A stretch of 64,000 nucleotides of DNA. It comes from JASLPR01 sp964496475 (GTDB lineage: Bacteria; Chloroflexota; UBA11872; VXNJ01). The stretch is taken from the NCBI GenBank assembly GCA_964496475.1, contig CAZBZS010000005.1, positions 1 to 64,000 on the forward strand, in the 5' to 3' direction. The position numbers and the translations under genes were made by a program. The notes beneath the pieces are model-generated. The model was given only the letters and a program-made list of their open reading frames with translations, was not told where the DNA came from and ran no database searches. Of the stretch, positions 42,357 through 52,187 are shown one piece after another. Position 1 is the stretch's first letter. The number at the start of each line of letters is the position of its first letter.

Positions 42357-42554
42357 CGCCGGGGCCACGGCTCCCGGTCAACGGGACTGCTCTGACTTCG
42401 AGATTGGTTCGCCTTGAGCAAAACTTCGCTCCAAGTTGAATCCGGCTTCCTCGTTGCACCCGACTAGACTGCGTCGAGCTGGCGAATTTCTCCGGTAATC
42501 CCACTCGTCCATATTCTTTCTAGAACTTTTCGCGTTCAGGAGAAAAACTTTTCG

Positions 42555-43787
42555 GTGTCTAGCGAGCTAGCCAGTCCTGCCGAGTACTACCGCCAATTTC
42601 GTCGCTTCTCCCGAAACGCACGCCTGCTCCTGGCTAGTACGTTCCTTGGCAGCCTGAGTGTCGGGACCTTCGCGGTGGGATACAACCTGTATCTCATAGA
42701 GATCGGCGTCCCCGGAGAGGGACTCGGCTATCTGGTCGGCGCAGGCTCGCTGGCCGGCGCCGCGGCCGCGATCCCCGCCGCCATCCTGGCGCATCGTATC
42801 GGTCTCAAAGCGTTGATCCTATGGGCTTCGGCGGCTCTGGCCGTCGGGACCGTGCTGCAAATCGTCCCCTGGTCCTATCCGAGCCTCCTCGTGGGAAATG
42901 CTCTGGGCGGGGCCGGGTCAGCCATGTGGGCCGTCGCGCTACTGCCACTGTTGGCGGCCAGCACCGATGATGAGGGACGGCCCTATCTTTTCACTCTGTC
43001 CGCGCTGATCTTCCTCGGGGTGACCCTGGCCGGAAACGTCCTTGCCGGGTTCGCTCCCCGCGCACTCGCCGAGGCAGCCGGTGCCGACATCGAACTTGGC
43101 TACCTGGGTGTGCTAGGTCTGACCAGCATTGTCAGTAGCCTTGGCCTGCTTCCGCTGCTTTTTCTGGTCCACGCCAACGACCGACCGCGGACGCCGCTGG
43201 ACGATCTCCGCCTGGCCTTCCGGGAACGGGCAAAGATCACAAAACTCCTGGCCATACACGGATTGATCGCATTCGGTGCCGGAGCGGTGCTCCCCTTCCT
43301 GAATGTCTATTTTGTCAAATCGCTCGGGATGCCGGAGGCGCAATTTGGCCTGCTGGCCGGAGCGGGCATCTCCACCCGGGCTGCGCTAACAACGCTGGGA
43401 CCCCTGCTGGCCACCAGGTTGGGTCTTGCCCGAACCATCGGGGTCTCACAGATGGCTTCAATCCCACTGCTTCTACTGCTTGGTTTTGCGCCGGGGCTCG
43501 CCGTGGCCGTCTTTGCATACCTCGCGCGAGGAGCCCTCATGAATATGGCCCAACCCCTGCGCAGCGCCCTATACATGGAGTCCGTGTCCGCCCGGCTGCG
43601 GGCGGCATTTAACAGCCTCCTGCTAGTCGGCTGGGGAGTTGCCTGGGCCGCTGGGGCCACGCTCGGCGGAGGTCTCCTAGAACGCCAGTGGAGCGGAGTT
43701 CAATTTGGAATCACCGCCGCCTCTTATCTGGTTGCCAGCGCCGCTCTGCTACGCCTGTTTCCAAAAACCCGGGAGAGTCACCGGTAG
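42555..43787 (+). CDS. MFS transporter (12-helix)
   Basis: This 410-residue polytopic protein of the major facilitator superfamily has about 12 hydrophobic segments, with a central cytosolic loop around residues 205-225 (NDRPRTPLDDLRLAFRERAK) dividing two halves. GTG 42555 is used as start, with AGGAG 12 bp upstream, a long spacing. The substrate is not apparent. It is convergent with ftsH, with 35 bp between the stops. Whether it works with the preceding exporter is unknown. Confidence 0.85.
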   Translation: MSSELASPAEYYRQFRRFSRNARLLLASTFLGSLSVGTFAVGYNLYLIEIGVPGEGLGYLVGAGSLAGAAAAIPAAILAHRIGLKALILWASAALAVGTVLQIVPWSYPSLLVGNALGGAGSAMWAVALLPLLAASTDDEGRPYLFTLSALIFLGVTLAGNVLAGFAPRALAEAAGADIELGYLGVLGLTSIVSSLGLLPLLFLVHANDRPRTPLDDLRLAFRERAKITKLLAIHGLIAFGAGAVLPFLNVYFVKSLGMPEAQFGLLAGAGISTRAALTTLGPLLATRLGLARTIGVSQMASIPLLLLLGFAPGLAVAVFAYLARGALMNMAQPLRSALYMESVSARLRAAFNSLLLVGWGVAWAAGATLGGGLLERQWSGVQFGITAASYLVASAALLRLFPKTRESHR

Positions 43788-43822
43788 GGCGGTAACCGGT
43801 TCCCTGGTTGCCGGCTCCGAGA

Positions 43823-45775
43823 TCAGGCGGCTCCTCCCGGCTCCTCGGCTATGCGACGCCCGGCAGGCGGCATGTCGGAGCCGCCTTGCTCCGCCCTTGG
43901 TTCGTCTGGTTCGGGAGCCGGCAGCGGAGGATCAGATGACGGTTCGGGCGGCTCCTCCCCTCGGAGCAGCGCCACCATAGCGGCTACCTCCATCGTCTCC
44001 TGCTCGAGCAGGTACTCTGACATGCTATCCAGATGCTCGCGGTGAGACCGCAACACCTCGGTCGCTCGTTCGTGGGCACGCATAATAATTTCGGTCACTT
44101 CATCGTCAATTTGCTCGGCCACGGCTTCGCTGTAGTTGCGAGTCTCCGCGATGTCTCGGCCCAGAAAGACTAATTCGTCGGTCTTGCCAAACGTTCGCGG
44201 CCCGAGTTTGCGACTCATTCCGTAGCGCGTCACCATTTGGCGAGCGATATCAGTGGAGCGCTCAAGGTCGCTGGACGCGCCTGTCGTCACCTCATCGAAG
44301 ACCATCAGTTCGGCAGCCCGACCACCCATCATCGTGGCGATCTGATCCTCAAACTGGCTCTGCGACATCATCGACCGGTCCTCCGGCGGTAGAAATCGCG
44401 TGTACCCGCCCATTTTGCCTCGCGCAATTATAGATATCTTGTGGACCGGGTCCATCTCCCCCATGAAATGTCCGACCAAGGCGTGACCGATCTCGTGAAA
44501 CGCAGTGATCCGCTTTTCCTTCTTGCTGATCACGCGACTCTTTCGTTGCGGGCCGGCGACCACCCGGTCGATCGCCTCCTCCAGATCCTGCATTCCGATT
44601 TCCCGCTTGTTCGCCCGAGCTGCCAGAATCGCTCCCTCATTAAGCAGATTCTCCAGGTCGGCTCCGGTGAATCCAGATGTTTCCTTGGCGAGAACCATCA
44701 GATCGACGTCACTCTCCAGGGGCTTGCCTTCACCATGTACTCGCAATATCGCCTCGCGACCACGGATGTCAGGCCGATCCAATATCACCTGCCTGTCAAA
44801 CCGGCCGGGCCGCAGCAGGGCCGGGTCAAGAATGTCAGGTCGGTTGGTCGCGGCCAGAACGATTACGTTCGTCTCACTTTCGAAGCCGTCCATCTCCACC
44901 AGAATTTGATTCAATGTCTGCTCACGCTCGTCGTGGCTGCCACCCAACCCCGCCCCTCGCTGACGGCCAACGGCGTCGATCTCGTCGACGAAGATCAGAC
45001 AAGGGGCGTTCTGGCGGGCCTTTTCAAACAGATCCCTGACGCGAGAGGCGCCCACGCCTACGAACATCTCCACGAACTCGGAGCCGCTCAGGTTGAAGAA
45101 CGGCACCCCAGCCTCGCCCGCCACCGCCTTCGCCAAGTAGGTTTTGCCGGTTCCCGGGGGTCCGATAAGCAGCACGCCACTTGGAATACGTGCGCCGATC
45201 TTGGTGAACTTCTCCGGGTATTTCAGAAACTCGACAACCTCCGCCAACTCCTGTTTCGCTTCATCTACACCCTGCACATCTTTGAACGTGACCGTCGTCC
45301 GGTGGCCGGAGATCATCCGCGCTTTGCTGCGGCCGAATGACATCGCCTGATTATTTGATCCCTGTGCCTGCCTCATCATGAATATGAGCAGTCCGACGAT
45401 GAAAATGATAGGCAGGAACGATCCGAGGATGGTCAGCACACTTCCGAACTGACCCGGCTGCTTGAATTCGACTACAACGTCCTCCCCGGTGAGATTCAGC
45501 CCAAGCGCGTTCAAATCACGGATGACGTCGGTATCATTTGTAATTGCGACCCGTTCAACGGTCAGGCTGTTTCGGCGATATTCAACCGTATTTCCTGAAA
45601 TGACGAGCTCCGGCTTTGCCCCTGCTTCCGCCTCCTGGGCAACCGCCGCCAGCATGCTGGAATAGCTCGCCGGAACCGCCGTGGGATCCTGCCGGAATAC
45701 CATAAAAAGGACAGCCAGCACTGCTACGACGACAACCAGGTACACGAACCCGTTGTTCATAAATCTGTTGCTCAC
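43823..45775 (-). CDS. ftsH: ATP-dependent zinc metalloprotease FtsH
   Basis: This 650-residue membrane-bound AAA+ protease degrades misfolded and regulatory membrane proteins. It has helix 1 at residues 10-27, a small external domain, helix 2 at about 113-134, Walker A GPPGTGKT (205-212), Walker B IFVDEID (261-267) and the zinc site HEIGH (427-431). The C-terminal tail is rich in Pro, Glu and Ser. The start is GTG 45775, with GGAAGG 11 bp upstream. It is downstream of tilS on the same strand, a widespread gene neighbourhood. Confidence 0.97.
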   Translation of the reverse strand: MSNRFMNNGFVYLVVVVAVLAVLFMVFRQDPTAVPASYSSMLAAVAQEAEAGAKPELVISGNTVEYRRNSLTVERVAITNDTDVIRDLNALGLNLTGEDVVVEFKQPGQFGSVLTILGSFLPIIFIVGLLIFMMRQAQGSNNQAMSFGRSKARMISGHRTTVTFKDVQGVDEAKQELAEVVEFLKYPEKFTKIGARIPSGVLLIGPPGTGKTYLAKAVAGEAGVPFFNLSGSEFVEMFVGVGASRVRDLFEKARQNAPCLIFVDEIDAVGRQRGAGLGGSHDEREQTLNQILVEMDGFESETNVIVLAATNRPDILDPALLRPGRFDRQVILDRPDIRGREAILRVHGEGKPLESDVDLMVLAKETSGFTGADLENLLNEGAILAARANKREIGMQDLEEAIDRVVAGPQRKSRVISKKEKRITAFHEIGHALVGHFMGEMDPVHKISIIARGKMGGYTRFLPPEDRSMMSQSQFEDQIATMMGGRAAELMVFDEVTTGASSDLERSTDIARQMVTRYGMSRKLGPRTFGKTDELVFLGRDIAETRNYSEAVAEQIDDEVTEIIMRAHERATEVLRSHREHLDSMSEYLLEQETMEVAAMVALLRGEEPPEPSSDPPLPAPEPDEPRAEQGGSDMPPAGRRIAEEPGGAA

Positions 45776-46141
45776 CGAGACAGGTTCCTTCCGTTCATCC
45801 TGCTTTTGCGGCGGTGGCCGCCGCTCCCGTATAGTTTCGAAAAATCAAGCATCACACATCACATCGCGAGCATCCCGCATTATCAACGCCAGATTCGCGA
45901 ACACCGTTACCTTCGTTACTGACTTCCGACCCTGAGAGACGCGAAATCTCGATACTCAGCCTGCGGGGGTAAGGGGCGCCAGTACGAGCGGCCTGAGGCC
46001 ACCTCAAACGGAACGCCAATCTGCACCATCAAAGGATATCACCGAATCCGCCGAATACCCTTCCTTTCCAGGATTTTCCACCCCTGCGCTCAGGCGTCCC
46101 GACCGCGGTCCCCGGGGCCTCACCATTTGGAGCGCTCGATC
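45776..46141. other. Gene-free stretch between tilS and ftsH
   Basis: These 366 bp hold no credible gene. They should include the ftsH promoter: a minus-strand TATACG-like element lies near 45828-45833, but I see no well-spaced -35. No repeat or terminator with a T-run stands out. Confidence 0.4.
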
Positions 46142-47554
46142 TCAAGACTCCAAACGTAACTTCAGCAGGCGACGACTTTCCGGTACGACCTGACAGAAGT
46201 CACCGATCTCAATTCCAGCCACCCACGCGATCTTCTCGCCAGCGAGCAGCACCGGCGCCAAGTTCCGCCGCCAGGATGGCACTCGCTTGCGGCTCAAGAA
46301 GTGCACCAGCGATCTTGCTGAATTGTGGCCATACGGGGTGAATACATCCCCCCTCGTCCCGCCCCTCACTGTAAGCGGTCCGGCCAAGCAGTCCAGATCG
46401 AGCGTGGCCATGCACGGATCGCGGCGGCGTTCGACGGCGATATTCGCCATCTCACTTCTGGCTTCGTCGCCCTCGATTACGCGGGCTGAGATCCCCAACC
46501 CCGCCTCCGGAAATTCCACTTTCCCAGGTACGGTTAAAGTCACTGCGCCCCCCAGTGTGGCCTGCCAGTCAGGCGCAGGGGCAAAAGCCAATCGACCCGA
46601 CGATCGCAAAATCCACAACGATTTCCCAAGCGGCACCGATCCACCAGAACGGGGCTCCCGGCAGAATGCGATCGCCGCGTCAATTGCTGACCGTGGAGGG
46701 ATTTCGCGTGAACGCTCTTCCACGATCAGTCGCATCACCGCCGCCATGACGCCGCTCGGGAATTTCACCAGAGCCTCCTGCGAAATTTCCAGCGCCTCCC
46801 CGATCTCGTCTGGATCGCACCGCTGCAGGGCCTCTCTGGCCGCCCACTCTATTACTTTGACTTCACTCCCCAACGTGTTCGCCGTCCGAGCCAGAACCGA
46901 TTGCACGCCGGGACGCATCGCCTGCAACGCCGGCATCACGATGCGGCGAATCTGGTTGCGATCGGACAAGAGCTGTTCATTCGTCGGATCATCTCGGTAC
47001 TCAAGAGCGGCGCGAGCAGCATAGTGCTCAATCTCATTTCGCTCGATTTCCAGCAGTGGTCTAATAATTGAACCCCTGACCGACTGCATCGCCGTCAGCC
47101 CTCTCAGACCCGCGCCTCGGATGAGACGCATCAAGACAGTCTCAGCCTGATCGTCGCGGTTATGCGCGACGGCCACGAATCGGGCCGCCGAACTCTCGCG
47201 CACTCCCTGGAGAAACTGATATCGCAACTCTCGGGCGGCCTCTTCGACCCCCAGCTTTCTTTCCCGCGCCACCACACCGACGCGACCCGTTCCCAACTCA
47301 AACTCGATCCCCATGGAATCCGCATACCGCCGCACGAAATCCGCGTACGCCGCGCTGCCCGGATGCAGGTCATGATCGAAGTGCGCGATCAGGAAGTTCA
47401 GCCCGGTCTCGCCCGCAGTCTCCAACGACGCGTGCGCCAGCGTCATCGAGTCAACCCCCCCCGACACCCCCAGAATCACAAGATCGCCCGGCTTTAGTCC
47501 GGCCTGCTCCTTATAAAATCGACTGACTACTGCCTGTAATCCGACGATACTCAC
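46142..47554 (-). CDS. tilS: tRNA(Ile)-lysidine synthase
   Basis: TilS attaches lysine to cytidine 34 of the minor tRNA(Ile), allowing it to read AUA. The protein has the PP-loop SGGVDS at residues 31-36, the family region VAVAHNRDDQAETVLMRLIRGAGLRGL, and a C-terminal TilS domain (CLAGPLTVRGGTRGDVFTPYG and SARSLVHFLSRKRVP). Its 470 residues match long-form TilS. It starts 24 bp after dut and precedes ftsH. It is essential in most bacteria. Confidence 0.96.
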   Translation of the reverse strand: MSIVGLQAVVSRFYKEQAGLKPGDLVILGVSGGVDSMTLAHASLETAGETGLNFLIAHFDHDLHPGSAAYADFVRRYADSMGIEFELGTGRVGVVARERKLGVEEAARELRYQFLQGVRESSAARFVAVAHNRDDQAETVLMRLIRGAGLRGLTAMQSVRGSIIRPLLEIERNEIEHYAARAALEYRDDPTNEQLLSDRNQIRRIVMPALQAMRPGVQSVLARTANTLGSEVKVIEWAAREALQRCDPDEIGEALEISQEALVKFPSGVMAAVMRLIVEERSREIPPRSAIDAAIAFCREPRSGGSVPLGKSLWILRSSGRLAFAPAPDWQATLGGAVTLTVPGKVEFPEAGLGISARVIEGDEARSEMANIAVERRRDPCMATLDLDCLAGPLTVRGGTRGDVFTPYGHNSARSLVHFLSRKRVPSWRRNLAPVLLAGEKIAWVAGIEIGDFCQVVPESRRLLKLRLES

Positions 47555-47578
47555 CGAACTATTCCCTTCCCCGGGCGA

Positions 47579-48007
47579 CTAGCCGGTGCTGCCGAACCCA
47601 CCACGACTGGGTGCATCCAGTTCGTCCACTTCCTCCCACCACACCTGCTCAATATTCACAATTACCCCCTGGGCAATGCGATCGCCGCGTTTTACAGTTA
47701 CGGTCTCCGCCGTTGGATTCCACACCTGTACCATCACTTCGTCCTCAGGCCCACGATAATCAGAGTCGACGATCCCAATTCCGTGCGGCGCCACCAATCC
47801 TGTGCGACGCGGCGTGCTGCTACGCGAGGCCACCAGCAGTGCATAGCCGGGCAGGAGCTGCACAATTACGTTGCCAGGGACCAGCGCAAACGAATTCGCC
47901 GCCACCGCGGTGTCCTCCCGAGTTACCAGATCAAACCCGACTGATCCGCCAGTTTCGTAGCGCGGCAACGGCAGCGAAGTGTCCAACCGCTTTATCTTAA
48001 TTTTCAC
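47579..48007 (-). CDS. dut: dUTP diphosphatase
   Basis: This 142-residue trimeric dUTPase hydrolyses dUTP to dUMP and keeps uracil out of DNA. The five conserved motifs appear in order: GSVGFDLVT, LLVASRSSTPRRTG, GIVDSDYRG, GDRIAQGVI and the C-terminal GGFGSTG. It lies between the DivIC/FtsB-like gene and tilS, all on the minus strand with small gaps (22 and 24 bp), so these three are likely one transcript. Confidence 0.96.
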   Translation of the reverse strand: MKIKIKRLDTSLPLPRYETGGSVGFDLVTREDTAVAANSFALVPGNVIVQLLPGYALLVASRSSTPRRTGLVAPHGIGIVDSDYRGPEDEVMVQVWNPTAETVTVKRGDRIAQGVIVNIEQVWWEEVDELDAPSRGGFGSTG

Positions 48008-48029
48008 AGGGTCGAACCAGTCGGACAGG

Positions 48030-48440
48030 CTATCTGGAGCCAGAAAGCTGCGCTAACCAGTCCCTAATGTAGCCGAAATCTAGCAGCCCGGGAGCTTTCT
48101 CCGATGACTTCTCCACCGCAGGCGGAGGCGCGGCCGCCGTCCTGACCACTCCATCTTGCGCCCCCCTTATCTCCAGCGATATGTCATCATTTTCGGTAAG
48201 ACCAAGTTCCCGCTTGGCCGTCGCAATCACAAAGTTGTCCGACCGCCTGAATTTGACCAGTTCCTCCATGACCAAATTCTCCCGTCCTATTAACTCGATC
48301 TGATCGTTCAGGTGGGAGATTCTCGCGTCGGCGCGAGCCTTCGCCGGCGAGGTGCCCGATTGAGTTACGACCAAGACCATCACCGTGAGAAATACCAAAA
48401 GGGCGGCAAATCGACCGCCAAATCGAAATATGACTCCCAA
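48030..48440 (-). CDS. DivIC/FtsB-like septum formation initiator
   Basis: This 136-residue single-pass membrane protein has a short cytosolic N-terminus, a membrane helix at about residues 10-27 (RFAALLVFLTVMVLVVTQ), then a coiled-coil stretch (RADARISHLNDQIELIGRE) and a FtsB-type segment ending ATAKRELGLTENDD. Proteins of this type bridge the divisome with FtsL and FtsQ/DivIB. The C-terminal tail is longer and Pro/Ala-rich (VRTAAAPPPAVEKSSEK). It heads the dut-tilS run. Confidence 0.82.
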   Translation of the reverse strand: MGVIFRFGGRFAALLVFLTVMVLVVTQSGTSPAKARADARISHLNDQIELIGRENLVMEELVKFRRSDNFVIATAKRELGLTENDDISLEIRGAQDGVVRTAAAPPPAVEKSSEKAPGLLDFGYIRDWLAQLSGSR

Positions 48441-48907
48441 TGCTGGTATTACCCCCGGGGCCTTGGTATGCAGTGCAATCCGAAGTCTATGGGGGGAGTC
48501 AACGTTATGTCTAGCTGTCTCGCCTTCGGCCCATCACCACGTTGCCTCCCGCACCGGACGGAACGCCTTTGTCACGCTAGTCTCTCGAACTACCGGGGTG
48601 GAGTCGCCATCCCCCGAAATGAGGCAGGCGTGGTACATCACCCCACACCAACGGCACCGCAGATATCCCGTGCCCGCGGTCGGTTCAAGCTAAGCGGGGG
48701 TCACCTCCAAGTAATAGTGGGCTCCATTAAAGCCCGGCCGCGGACAAGCCTCGGAGGGAGGCGACTCGACCCCACGGTCGAGGGTCTGATTCTCTACGGC
48801 CGCTCGGCCAGACTCCCACCAGTCACTATCTGACAATCAAGCGCCCCGGAACAACTGGCCGAAACCCAGCAGCCGGCAACCGGGTTGGGCCCTATCCCTC
48901 GACAGGA
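48441..48907. other. Gene-free stretch with several hairpins
   Basis: These 467 bp lie upstream of the DivIC-like gene. There are clear inverted repeats: GGGCT/AGCCC (48719-48723 with 48731-48735), GCCTC/GAGGC, CTCGAC-CCCACG-GTCGAG (48765-48782), GTCTG/CAGAC around GGCCG-CT-CGGCC, and CCGG-CAA-CCGG near 48872. Open frames on both strands look non-coding. I cannot assign an RNA family; a minus-strand tRNA(Ser/Leu)-like reading fails at the T-arm. Confidence 0.4.
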
Positions 48908-50917
48908 CTAGTCATAGAACACAAACTCCACCAGCTCCCACCCCTGAAGCTCGGGAACAATCGCCCAGGCGCAACCATCAGCCAGCTCCAGCTGTGCGAG
49001 CGAGGAGGCTGCCACCAGGTAGGCCTCCCGCGGTCGGTCATCCTCCCGAAACGTCATCCCAACCGCCACCTCGATTGCTCTCGGTCCGTCGCCGTCATGT
49101 CGATGTAAGTATGCGAACACCCGGCGGCCTTCCTTGAAGATGCGCAACTCAACATTTACCCCGGCGCGTAAGTCGATCTCGAAATCCTCTCCAATTGTGC
49201 GCCGTGCCACATTGGCCAGAAGTCTCCCCGCGCCCACCACCCCACCTTCTCCGACGATCCTGCCGATCTCGCCGGAGAAATACATGACCCTGCCGTCAGG
49301 AGTGCCGAGTAAGAACGGGATACCTGTCTGAAGCCCGCCGGCTTCGCTGCGGTATTCGAGTTCCATTTCAACGTCCGTACCCTTAGGCACTCTTAAGATC
49401 ACCTGTTGGTGCTCGGCCGGAATCTCGAAATCGGCGGGAAGCCCGGCCTTCAACCAAGCATGATCCGCAGGCACGGCCACGTAGCCGCGTTCCAATTCAA
49501 TGACGTGTCCCTCGAACGAGGCGTTAACCATGTCAGGCAGATCCCATTGTCGGCGGGCATTACCGGCAACGTAATTTAGCCCGGTCGTGAAGCTGGCCAG
49601 TAATCCCCCACCGGCCCCCACGAACCGCCGGATGGCATGCATTTGGCGATCGCTGAGGTTCGTCGCCGACGGCAAGGCTATCGCCCGGTACGGCTCCAGA
49701 CGGTCCATCTCCAGCAAGCGCCCCGGCAGCACCGCGAACGGCACTCCATGACTGGCGAAAGCGCGGGCAAATCCGAAAAATTCCTCGAGGGCGGCCGGCG
49801 ACACGGTCCCATCACCGTCAGCCGATCCATCCGGCCACACAAGTGTCACCGGCGAGCAGTCAACCGCGGCACCCAATCGGACTCGGGTCAATTCCGCCTG
49901 TTCCGCCAACCCAGCCAGCGCCGGCAGGGTCCGGTCGGCAGATTCCACAATCCGAGCGAACCGATTCCACAGCGCTCCACCCGCAGCGAGAATGCTTATC
50001 CCGCTGTCCACGATTTTCCCTACCGCACTCTCACCGGAGTTCACCGCCGGCATCTCTACCCATACCGCACGCTCCGGACTGAGCGCCAGGCCGTGACGCG
50101 TGCGGACGCCTTGCACCCAGGCAGGCGATTCCCGACCATCTGTCTGTCTTGGATCGCGGATTAGCAACACGTCACCCTGTCGATGCAGATCGACAGGAAC
50201 CACCCCGGGCCGCTCGTCCCTGGCGGCGGCCAGTCCCAACGTCTCCACCACCACCATCGGCCGCTCGCCGTCGATATCTAGCGCTCGTATCTGGGAGGCT
50301 ATTTCCGCTGAAAATACCGTCCACAACCAGTGGTGCCACTCGCCCCGTGTCTCCGAACGATCATCCCCTGCCGGAGGCAGGTCCGTTCCTGCCAGCTGCT
50401 GGTAGGTGCGCCGGCAGGCTCCGCAGCGACACCGTGGCACGACCGCACCGTGAATGATGACCCCGTCCAAGCCATAACCCGCCAGCTCCCTCATCACCGG
50501 AAGCGCGACCCCCTCACCCCGGAATTCCGCGAGCGGGCAGACCTGAAACCGGCCTTCGCCGAGCGCGCGTGGTTGGCCGCGATCGTCCCTGACAAACCAC
50601 TCCGGCCGCATCCTCAGGGTAATCTCATTCGCCGCGCCGAAATCCACGCCAGCAACCACCCGCAGATCCGCTTCCCGCGCCCGGACGACGAGATCGTCTA
50701 AGAAATCCGGCGCTCCATCCAGAAGTAAGGGCAGGTGATGTTGAACCGCCGTGCGGTACCAAGCCGAGGCCCCGGCCGCTCGCAAGCCGATCACATCCGC
50801 GCCCATCCTGCCGGCCATCTCCACCAACCTGTCCGGGTCCAGCCCGGCTGCGCTAATGTCCGGAAGATCAAAGTACGCGACGGAGCGGCAAGACCTCCAC
50901 CACGATTCCGAAATCAC
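48908..50917 (-). CDS. Glycoside hydrolase-like protein (GHL6 / beta-galactosidase trimerisation type)
   Basis: The protein has a TIM-barrel-like N-terminal part (WWRSCRSVAYFDLPD, then a VEMAGRMGADVIGL segment and DGVIIHGAVVPRCRCGACRR with a CxCxxC group), a middle domain resembling the glutamine-amidotransferase-like trimerisation domain of GH42 enzymes, and a beta-rich C-terminus. Similar proteins are annotated as hypothetical glycosyl hydrolase 6. The frame is open to 51175 into mnmA, but GTG 50917 has GGTGGAGG about 10 bp upstream, giving 669 residues. No signal peptide is seen. The catalytic acids are not obvious, so activity is uncertain. It is divergent from mnmA. Confidence 0.75.
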   Translation of the reverse strand: MISESWWRSCRSVAYFDLPDISAAGLDPDRLVEMAGRMGADVIGLRAAGASAWYRTAVQHHLPLLLDGAPDFLDDLVVRAREADLRVVAGVDFGAANEITLRMRPEWFVRDDRGQPRALGEGRFQVCPLAEFRGEGVALPVMRELAGYGLDGVIIHGAVVPRCRCGACRRTYQQLAGTDLPPAGDDRSETRGEWHHWLWTVFSAEIASQIRALDIDGERPMVVVETLGLAAARDERPGVVPVDLHRQGDVLLIRDPRQTDGRESPAWVQGVRTRHGLALSPERAVWVEMPAVNSGESAVGKIVDSGISILAAGGALWNRFARIVESADRTLPALAGLAEQAELTRVRLGAAVDCSPVTLVWPDGSADGDGTVSPAALEEFFGFARAFASHGVPFAVLPGRLLEMDRLEPYRAIALPSATNLSDRQMHAIRRFVGAGGGLLASFTTGLNYVAGNARRQWDLPDMVNASFEGHVIELERGYVAVPADHAWLKAGLPADFEIPAEHQQVILRVPKGTDVEMELEYRSEAGGLQTGIPFLLGTPDGRVMYFSGEIGRIVGEGGVVGAGRLLANVARRTIGEDFEIDLRAGVNVELRIFKEGRRVFAYLHRHDGDGPRAIEVAVGMTFREDDRPREAYLVAASSLAQLELADGCAWAIVPELQGWELVEFVFYD

Positions 50918-51023
50918 GTGCGACAGACCTCCACCCCAAAGTAAGATTCGCGCGTTGGAAGATACCAGAGGCGAGCGGGGACCACGCCGTCCCGGCCCAC
51001 CACATCGACCGCTCCGGAGAATG

Positions 51024-52187
51024 ATGGACCGATCCAGTACAGAAGCTACTTTGAGCGCGATCCCCGGCGACGGTAAGCGCGTCGCGGTCGCCATGAGCGG
51101 CGGGGTGGATAGTGCCGTAGCCGCCGCGGTGCTGGCCGAGCGCGGCTGGGACGTGGTCGGCCTCACCCTGGACATCTGGCCCGATCAATCAAGCGAGCCC
51201 GGTCGCCGCAATTGCTGCTCGCCGAGCTCGATCGACGACGCCGGACGGGTCTGCGCGAAGCTCGGCATACCGCATTTCGTCTTGAATTTCCGCGATGTTT
51301 TTGCGCGCACGGTCATCGACCGCTTCGCCAATAGTTACTTCGACGGCCTGACGCCGAACCCCTGCATCGACTGCAACCAGTTCGTAAAATTCGGCGCGTT
51401 GTGGGATACGGCATCCGAGATCGGTGCGCGCCTGATCGCCACCGGTCATTACGCACGGACCGACCGGCTGAACGACGATGGTCGCTGTCGACTCCTTCGC
51501 GGTCGCGACCCCGACAAGGACCAGTCCTACGTTCTTTACGGACTCACTCAGTTTCAGCTGGACCGAGCCATCTTTCCTCTTGGTGAGATGACCAAGGCTG
51601 AGGTCCGGGCGAAGGCGGCCGAACTTGGCCTGTCGGTTGCCGGCAAGCCTGAAAGCATGGACATCTGCTTCGTGGAATCAGACTATCGCGAATTCGCGCG
51701 CGAATGGACGGGTCGCGAAGGGACTCCGGGGGAGATATTCGACGGTTCCGGCGGTCGCCTGGGCAGTCATGCCGGCATAGAAAATTTCACCATCGGACAA
51801 CGTCGGGGCCTGAGAATAAATGCCGATGAAGCTCTCTATGTAACCGCCATCGACCCGGTCGCCAACGCCATCACAGTCGGTCCGCGGCCTGACGCTGAAG
51901 TCAGGCGTTTTGTTGTCGACGAACTAAATCCCGTATCGGTCGCCTCGTTCGAGCCGGGGCTGGCGATTACGGTGAAAGTGCGGGCCCGGGGAGACGAAAT
52001 CCCGGCGCGAATCTATCCGGACGGCGATGACTCCGCCGTAGTCGTTACCGACGCTCCCGCCTGGGGTGTAGCCGCCGGCCAGGCCTCGGTTTTTTATCAG
52101 GGTGCAGTGCTGCTGGGAGGAGGTCGTATTGTCCCCCGGGTGGCTCTCAGCGAGTCAGAGATACCGGAGCTTTCAGCAACCCGCTAG
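51024..52187 (+). CDS. mnmA: tRNA-specific 2-thiouridylase
   Basis: MnmA inserts sulfur at position 2 of U34 in tRNA(Lys), tRNA(Glu) and tRNA(Gln). The PP-loop VAMSGGVDSAVAAA is followed by the two catalytic Cys regions: NPCIDCNQFVKF and ESMDICFVESDYREF. The C-terminal barrel domain (GPRPDAEVRRFVVDELN) is complete. The frame extends far upstream into the neighbouring gene's region, but ATG 51024 has GGAGA 3 bp before it; ATG 51021 is the adjacent alternative. The product is 387 residues. Its stop overlaps the convergent glycosyltransferase gene by 4 bp. Confidence 0.95.
   Translation: MDRSSTEATLSAIPGDGKRVAVAMSGGVDSAVAAAVLAERGWDVVGLTLDIWPDQSSEPGRRNCCSPSSIDDAGRVCAKLGIPHFVLNFRDVFARTVIDRFANSYFDGLTPNPCIDCNQFVKFGALWDTASEIGARLIATGHYARTDRLNDDGRCRLLRGRDPDKDQSYVLYGLTQFQLDRAIFPLGEMTKAEVRAKAAELGLSVAGKPESMDICFVESDYREFAREWTGREGTPGEIFDGSGGRLGSHAGIENFTIGQRRGLRINADEALYVTAIDPVANAITVGPRPDAEVRRFVVDELNPVSVASFEPGLAITVKVRARGDEIPARIYPDGDDSAVVVTDAPAWGVAAGQASVFYQGAVLLGGGRIVPRVALSESEIPELSATR

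Noticed and set aside
48745..48820. Minus-strand tRNA(Ser/Leu)-like sequence (GGCCGAGCGGCC with flanking stem)
   Set aside because: The T-arm reads GGGGTCGAGTCG without the expected stem and TTC, and no anticodon arm fits.
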